Positions 59,793 through 64,000 of a stretch of DNA of 64,000 nucleotides are shown piece by piece. The stretch spans positions 5,282,501 to 5,346,500 of the forward strand of contig NZ_JACHMB010000001.1 in NCBI RefSeq assembly GCF_014204795.1, in the 5' to 3' direction. Both the position numbers and the translations under genes were made by a program. The notes under the pieces were generated by a model, which was not told the origin of the DNA, did no database searches, and worked only from the letters and a program-made list of their open reading frames with translations. The DNA comes from Nonomuraea jabiensis (GTDB lineage: Bacteria; Actinomycetota; Actinomycetes; Streptosporangiales; Streptosporangiaceae). Each line of letters opens with the position of its first letter. Position 1 is the stretch's first letter.

Positions 59793-60911
59793 GTGGATCT
59801 CGACTTCTCCCCGGCCGAACAGGGCTTCCGCGCCGAGGTTCGCGACTGGCTGCGCGCGCACGTGCCCGGACCGCTGCCGTCCATGGACACCCCCGAGGGC
59901 TTCGCCGCACACCGCGCCTGGGAGGCGCTGCTGGCGGGCGCGCGGCTGTCCGTCGTCTCCTGGCCCGAGGAGTACGGCGGGCGCGGCGCCTCCCTGATCG
60001 AGTGGCTGATCTTCGAAGAGGAGTACTGGGCCGCCGGAGCCCCCGCCCGGGTCACGCAGAACGGCATCTTCCTGCTGGGCCCCTCGCTGATGCGCTTCGG
60101 CACGCCCGAGCAGCGCAGACGGTGGCTGCCCAGGATGGCCAGAGGCGACGACGTGTGGGCCCAAGCCTGGTCGGAGCCGGAGGCGGGCAGCGACCTGGCC
60201 GCCCTCACCTCCCGCGCCGAGCCCGTGCCCGGCGGCTGGCGCCTGTACGGGCACAAGACGTGGAGCTCGCGGGCCGCCCACGCCACGCACGGGTTCGGCC
60301 TGTTCCGCACGTCGGGGACGCGGCACAAGGGGCTCACCTACTTCCTCTTCCCCCTCTCCGAGGTCGCCGTGCGGCCGATCGCGCAGCTCGACGGGCTGCC
60401 GGGGTTCGCGGAGCTGCACTTCGACGGGGTGTTCACGCCTGACTCGATGGTGCTCGGCGAGGTCGGCGCGGGCTGGCGGGTCGCGATGGCCACCACGTCC
60501 TCCGAACGCGGCCTCACCCTGCGCAGCCCCGGCCGCTTCCTGGCCACGGCCGACCGGCTGGTCGCGCTGGCCCGCTCCGCGGGCGACCCTGTGGCGGCCG
60601 ATCGGGCCGCCAGGTGCTGGACCGAGGCGGAGGCGTACCGGCTGCACACGTTCGCGACGGCGCGGCGGCTCATGGCAGGGGAGGACATCGGGTCCGCGGC
60701 CAGCATGGGGAAGGTGTTCTGGTCCGAGCTGGACCTGCGCATGCACACCCTGGCCATGGAACTGCTGGGGGACCGGGCCGGGGAGGAGGGCTGGCTGGAC
60801 GGGTTCCTGTTCTCGCTGGCCGGGCCCATCTACGCGGGCACGAACGAGATCCAGCGCAACATCGTCGCCGAGCGGGTCCTGGGGCTGCCACGGTCAACTA
60901 CCACCGGCTGA
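59793..60911 (+). CDS. Acyl-CoA dehydrogenase (FadE-type), 3' end inside a transposon end
   Basis: 372 residues. LDFSPAEQGFRAEVRDWLRAHVP at the start, WSEPEAGSDLAALTSRA (FAD/substrate segment, about 127-143) and the C-terminal IYAGTNEIQRNIVAERVLGLPR (about 346-367) are standard. It removes two hydrogens from an acyl-CoA with FAD. The gene runs into the TnpB element: its last codons (STTTG, stop 60909-60911) come from the element's terminal hairpin, so only the native tail after GLPR is lost. A second dehydrogenase gene follows on the other side of the element; they were probably one operon coding for a heteromeric enzyme. Confidence 0.9.
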   Translation: MDLDFSPAEQGFRAEVRDWLRAHVPGPLPSMDTPEGFAAHRAWEALLAGARLSVVSWPEEYGGRGASLIEWLIFEEEYWAAGAPARVTQNGIFLLGPSLMRFGTPEQRRRWLPRMARGDDVWAQAWSEPEAGSDLAALTSRAEPVPGGWRLYGHKTWSSRAAHATHGFGLFRTSGTRHKGLTYFLFPLSEVAVRPIAQLDGLPGFAELHFDGVFTPDSMVLGEVGAGWRVAMATTSSERGLTLRSPGRFLATADRLVALARSAGDPVAADRAARCWTEAEAYRLHTFATARRLMAGEDIGSAASMGKVFWSELDLRMHTLAMELLGDRAGEEGWLDGFLFSLAGPIYAGTNEIQRNIVAERVLGLPRSTTTG

Positions 60912-61010
60912 GGCCGGTGGTTTGCTCTCGCGGTCCCGTCTGGCTGAAGGGAGGCCGGTAGCGTGTGGCTGGTTGACAGCAGCCCAGCCCGCAGCGCCGC
61001 GTGTGGCGAT
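60893..61010 (-). ncRNA. Putative TnpB guide RNA (omega RNA) region
   Basis: In TnpB systems the guide RNA comes from the 3' end of tnpB through the right end of the element and continues into flanking DNA. Here that would include the perfect hairpin at 60900-60921 and end at 60893, so the guide would begin CGTGGCAGCCCCAGGA, complementary to the end of the dehydrogenase gene. The 5' limit given is arbitrary. Confidence 0.45.
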
Positions 61011-62123
61011 GTTGCGGGCCGCGATGTGATCGGCGTGCCCAGCGAGGCCACACCCAGTACAGACGAATCGACCCCGCGCTGGCCGATTTTCCCTGGCCAC
61101 ACACCCGCACCGCGGACAAGCCTGCGAGGTATAGGCGGGGTCAACCAGCAGAAGAGCGACCCCGGCCCGCGCGGCCTTGTAACTGGTGAAATCGATCATC
61201 TGGGCAAACGCCCAGCTGTGAATGGTGCGCCGCTGGAGCCGGTGAGCCCTTACCCGCCCGCGGATGCCCTGGAGATCCTCCAGGGCGATCCCGCGGCCGG
61301 TGCGTTCGGCTTCGCGCACCACATAAGTGGAGATTTGGTGGTTGACATCGGTCATCATCCGGTGCTCGCGCCCGGACAGGCGGCGCAGTACCCGCCGCGC
61401 CGAACTCGTGCCCTTCTCCTGCAAACGTTGGCGCTGTCGGTGACGGCGCTCGCGCAGGGCGCGGGCGTGGTGGTTGCCGCCGATGGTGCCCGTGAGCACC
61501 GGACCGGGCAGCACCACACCGTCAGAGGTGACCGCCAGGTTCGCCACCCCTTGATCCACTCCGAGGAAGCCATTGACCGGCTCGCGCACTGCTGGTTTGG
61601 GCAGGGTGACGGCGACCTGCAACAGCCACATGCCGCGCCGGCATATCAAGTCGGCTTCTCCGATTGGCAGCGTGTCGAGAGCTTTGAGGTCTTCCTGTCG
61701 CCCGGCATAGGAGACGTGTACGCGGCCGGTAGGAGTCCACAGCGACACGGTGCGGGTGTCTCGGGACCAGCTCATAAGGCGAGCGTCATAGGAGATGGCG
61801 CCGAGTGGACGGAAGATGTGGGCGCGCTTCTTGCTGGCGCGGCGGTTGGCGTAGGCGCCGGCAACCCGGGCGATAGCCCGCACGGCCGCTTGGGCGCCCA
61901 ACTCGGGCAAGTGCGCGCGCGCCGGGTAGTAGGCGAGCCTGTGCAACTCCAGCACCGTGAAAGTGTGCTGCTGCCAGGCCAGCCGCGAGACGAAGGTAGC
62001 CGCTTGATTACACACCCGCACCGCATTGGCCAGGGCGTCAGCCTGAGCCGGAGTGGGGGAGAGCAGCAACTGCACCACCGAGGGCAGACCGCGCTGCTTG
62101 ACGACGGAGCGACGAATCGCCAT
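60894..62123 (-). CDS. tnpB: RNA-guided endonuclease TnpB family protein
   Basis: 409 residues. The RuvC-like acidic residues are in FLGVDQGVANLAV (Asp near 188), GIALEDLQGIRG (Glu near 282) and AGHADHIAARNIATR (Asp near 365). The zinc ribbon is CPRCGCV ... FVCTGCG. AGGAGG lies 6 nt before the ATG. TnpB uses a right-end RNA to cut DNA next to a short target motif and helps keep the element. All catalytic residues are present, so it may be active. The stop codon is part of the TTGAC at the element end. The frame is intact and overlaps the dehydrogenase gene by 18 bp. Confidence 0.9.
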   Translation of the reverse strand: MAIRRSVVKQRGLPSVVQLLLSPTPAQADALANAVRVCNQAATFVSRLAWQQHTFTVLELHRLAYYPARAHLPELGAQAAVRAIARVAGAYANRRASKKRAHIFRPLGAISYDARLMSWSRDTRTVSLWTPTGRVHVSYAGRQEDLKALDTLPIGEADLICRRGMWLLQVAVTLPKPAVREPVNGFLGVDQGVANLAVTSDGVVLPGPVLTGTIGGNHHARALRERRHRQRQRLQEKGTSSARRVLRRLSGREHRMMTDVNHQISTYVVREAERTGRGIALEDLQGIRGRVRAHRLQRRTIHSWAFAQMIDFTSYKAARAGVALLLVDPAYTSQACPRCGCVARENRPARGRFVCTGCGLAGHADHIAARNIATRGAAGWAAVNQPHATGLPSARRDRESKPPASAGGS

Positions 62124-62256
62124 CGCGCACCTCCTGTCACCGCGGCATCACACAGCGCACACATTACCGACTGTTGCCGATGTTTTCCATACTGTTTTCG
62201 AAAGGGGGTGGCGCTTCCTTCCGTTCCTTAAGGAGCGGTCGCCGCGCCAAATTCGG

Positions 62257-63219
62257 ATGAACTTTGGATTTGCGGATGAGCAGCTGGCGCTGGCCGCGAC
62301 GGTGCGGGACGTGCTGCGGGCGCACTGCCCGCCGGCGGCGCTGCGGTCGGAGCGGCGGCCGGCCTGGGAGCAACTGGCCGCGCTGGGGTTCTTCGGCCTG
62401 CTGGCGCCTCCCGAGTCCGACGGGCTGGGGCTCGGGCTGGCCGACGTCCTGCCCGCGCTGGAGGAGACCGGGCGGGCGTGCCTGCCGGGGCCGGTGGTCG
62501 AGACCGCCGTGGTGGCGCCGTACCTGCTGCCGGACAACCCCAAGCTGGCCTCCGGCGCCCTGTGCGTCGCCGTGCTGCCGCCGGGGCAGGCGTACGCGCC
62601 GGACGCCGACCTGGCCGACCTGCTGCTGGTGGCCCGGGACGGCGGGTGGCGCCTGGTGGCCAGGGAGTCCGTACGCCTGGAGCCCAGGACCGGTGTGGAC
62701 CCGTGCCGTCCCGTGTTCGAGGTGGCCTTCGACGAGTCCGAGGAGCTGGGCGGTCCGGCCGCGCCGGCGCTGCGGCGGGCCACGGTGGCGACGGCGGCGC
62801 AGCTCATCGGGGTCGCCAGGGAGCTGCTGGCGGTCACCGTCGCCTACGCGCGGGTCCGGACGCAGTTCGGCGCGGCGATCGGGTCGTTCCAGGCGGTCAA
62901 GCACCAGCTCGCCGACGTGGCCGTGGCGGTGGAGTTCGCCGCGCCGCTGGTGCACCGGGCAGCCCTGTCGGTGGACCGGGCCGTCGGGAGCGCCGATCGG
63001 GACGTGAGCGCCGCCAAGGCCGCCGCCGGTGAGGCCGCCGTGCTGGCGGCCCGGGTGGCGCTGCAGGTGCACGGTGCGATCGGCTACACCGAGGAGCTGG
63101 ACCTGCGGTTCTGGCTCGCGCGGGCCTGGTCGCTGTCGAGCTCGTACGGCACCACGGCGTTCCACCGCGAGCGCCTGCGCGCCGCCGTGATGGCCGGTGA
63201 CCTGCGGAGGTATCCATGA
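62257..63219 (+). CDS. Acyl-CoA dehydrogenase, partner subunit
   Basis: 320 residues, shorter than a usual dehydrogenase. FADEQLALAATVRDVLRAHCPPAAL at the start, GFFGLLAPPESDGLGLGLADVLPALEETGRACLPGPVVET, and QVHGAIGYTEELDLRFWLARAW near the end fit the small subunit of heteromeric FadE pairs known from steroid side-chain breakdown. The ATG at 62257 gives the normal N-terminus, but the nearest ribosome-like AAGGAG is 22 nt away, perhaps because the inserted element changed the upstream region. The stop overlaps the next ATG (ATGA). Confidence 0.85.
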   Translation: MNFGFADEQLALAATVRDVLRAHCPPAALRSERRPAWEQLAALGFFGLLAPPESDGLGLGLADVLPALEETGRACLPGPVVETAVVAPYLLPDNPKLASGALCVAVLPPGQAYAPDADLADLLLVARDGGWRLVARESVRLEPRTGVDPCRPVFEVAFDESEELGGPAAPALRRATVATAAQLIGVARELLAVTVAYARVRTQFGAAIGSFQAVKHQLADVAVAVEFAAPLVHRAALSVDRAVGSADRDVSAAKAAAGEAAVLAARVALQVHGAIGYTEELDLRFWLARAWSLSSSYGTTAFHRERLRAAVMAGDLRRYP

Positions 63220-64000
63220 AGTTCGGGGTGCCGCTCGGGCTGGTGCATCCGGCCGCGTGGAAGGACGTGGCGGTGGCGGCGGACGAGCTGGGGTTCGAGT
63301 CGGTGTGGCTGCCCGAGCACCTCGTCTTCGCCACCGACCTGTCGCTCGCCCACTACCCGGGCACGTCCGACCCGGGGATCAAGCCCGGCACGCCGCTGTT
63401 CGACGCGCCCGCGTACCTGTGCTGGCTCGCCGCCTTCACCTCCCGCGTCAGGCTCGGCACGGCGGTGCAGCTCCTCGCCCTGCGCCACCCCTTCGTGTCC
63501 GCCCGCGCGTTCGCCACCCTGGACGTGGTCTCGTCGGGACGGGCGATCTGCGGGGTCGGCGCGGGCTGGTACCGGGGTGAGTGGGAGGCGGCCGGCGTCG
63601 ACTTCCGCACCAGGGGCGCGCGGCTGGACGAGGCGATCGAGGTGGTCAGGCGGCTCTGGAGCGAGCCGGTGGTCACCCATTCCGGGAGGTTCTACTCCTT
63701 CCCCGAGGTCGCGTTCGAGCCCAAGCCGGTGCAGCGGCGGCTGCCGGTGCTCGCGGGCGGGGAGTCGGCCGCCGCGCTGCGCCGGGCCGCCCGGCTGTGC
63801 GACGGGTGGATCAGCATGCCGCACACCCTCGAGTCCATCAAGCCGCAGCTCGACCGGCTGGGGGCGGGGGTGCCGGTGACCGCGCACGCGTACGCGCTGG
63901 CCTCGCCCGACGAGGTGCCCGCCTGGGCGGCGCTGGGCGTGGAGCGGTTGATCGTACGGCCCTGGGGCCGCAGCCGGGACGCGGTGTCCCGGCTGGCCGC
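63216..64000 (+). CDS. LLM class F420-dependent oxidoreductase, truncated by the window end
   Basis: At least 261 residues, still open at the last base. It begins MKFGVPLGLVHPAAWKDVAV, then ADELGFESVWLPEHLVFATD, ARAFATLDVVSSGRAICGVGAGWYRGEWEAAGVDF and LPVLAGGESAAALRRAARLCDGW. The GVGAGW loop and TIM-barrel pattern match TIGR03619-type F420 enzymes. It overlaps the preceding dehydrogenase gene by ATGA, so it belongs to that operon and links LLM chemistry to acyl-CoA catabolism, as the shared operator at 38.4 kb also suggests. Confidence 0.92.
   Translation, partial: MKFGVPLGLVHPAAWKDVAVAADELGFESVWLPEHLVFATDLSLAHYPGTSDPGIKPGTPLFDAPAYLCWLAAFTSRVRLGTAVQLLALRHPFVSARAFATLDVVSSGRAICGVGAGWYRGEWEAAGVDFRTRGARLDEAIEVVRRLWSEPVVTHSGRFYSFPEVAFEPKPVQRRLPVLAGGESAAALRRAARLCDGWISMPHTLESIKPQLDRLGAGVPVTAHAYALASPDEVPAWAALGVERLIVRPWGRSRDAVSRLA

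Larger units (their letters stand above)
60893..62140 (-). mobile_element. IS200/IS605-type TnpB-only insertion element
   Basis: The element carries a single tnpB gene and no tnpA. Its end on the low-coordinate side is well marked: on the minus strand a perfect 9-bp hairpin (60900-60921) is followed by GTAGTTGAC ending at 60893, the layout of IS605-family right ends, where TTGAC-like tetra/pentamers are cleavage sites. The other end lies somewhere between about 62124 and 62256; I could not find a matching TTGAT-type target sequence, so 62140 is only a minimum. The element sits between two acyl-CoA dehydrogenase genes. Confidence 0.8.

Noticed and set aside
62124..62256. Exact left border and target motif of the TnpB element
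   Set aside because: No TTGAT/TTGAC-type sequence or hairpin in this stretch was convincing, so no border is claimed.

Overview
The window is high-GC DNA from a filamentous actinomycete. Evidence: the 23S rRNA carries the long actinobacterial insertion, third codon positions are almost all G or C, GTG starts are common, many genes look leaderless (TANNNT 6-7 nt before the start codon), and there are several F420-type LLM oxidoreductases, PucR regulators and PASTA kinases. The gene style fits Streptosporangiaceae (for example Nonomuraea), but I cannot fix the genus from this sequence alone. I see no phage, CRISPR array or polyketide/NRPS cluster. The one clear mobile element is a TnpB-type insertion near 61-62 kb.

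Layout. 1-2077: 3' part of a 23S rRNA, a 5S rRNA and the operon terminator. 2.1-9.2 kb: small regulator/effector pairs (LysE/Lrp, HxlR/RibD-like reductase), a secreted phosphodiester glycosidase, an auxiliary tryptophanyl-tRNA synthetase behind a readable Trp attenuator, and an O-methyltransferase. 9.2-15.5 kb: PucR regulator, acyl-CoA synthetase, a TetR/MFS divergent pair around a large palindrome, and an alternative-oxidase-like diiron protein. 15.8-25.7 kb: an amine/amino-acid catabolic island with two class III aminotransferases, MmsA-like and second aldehyde dehydrogenases, a polyamine-type binding protein, a second PucR and a TetR. 25.8-28.2 kb: MEP-pathway genes dxr and ispG. 28.4-33.3 kb: two related secreted serine proteases, a secreted tripeptidyl-aminopeptidase-like hydrolase and a GNAT protein. 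33.3-39.3 kb: a HipA-like kinase/DUF3037 pair, an FAD monooxygenase with MarR repressor, and three LLM flavin/F420 oxidoreductases. 39.3-42.8 kb: two tandem membrane Ser/Thr kinases. 42.8-48.4 kb: sugar-type oxidoreductase with ROK regulator, TetR with MMPL exporter, and a small secreted protein. 48.5-54.3 kb: alcohol dehydrogenase divergent from a branched-chain-type ABC importer in which two permeases and one ATPase are fused. 54.3-59.7 kb: dienelactone hydrolase, XRE, LysR, DJ-1/PfpI, an esterase and a third PucR. 59.8 kb to the end: an acyl-CoA dehydrogenase pair split by the TnpB element, followed by an LLM oxidoreductase that runs off the window.

How the parts may work together. Related CCnAGC...GCTnGG palindromes lie at the promoters of the LLM operon (38.4 kb), the alcohol dehydrogenase/ABC importer (49.6 kb) and the acyl-CoA dehydrogenase operon (59.77 kb), which suggests one scattered catabolic regulon under a TetR-type repressor. 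A second theme is structural: at four convergent gene ends the last codons of a gene have been copied in tandem into the intergenic space, and a fifth, head-to-tail junction shows the same kind of 65-bp duplication. Five other convergent pairs overlap by exactly four bases (CTAG).
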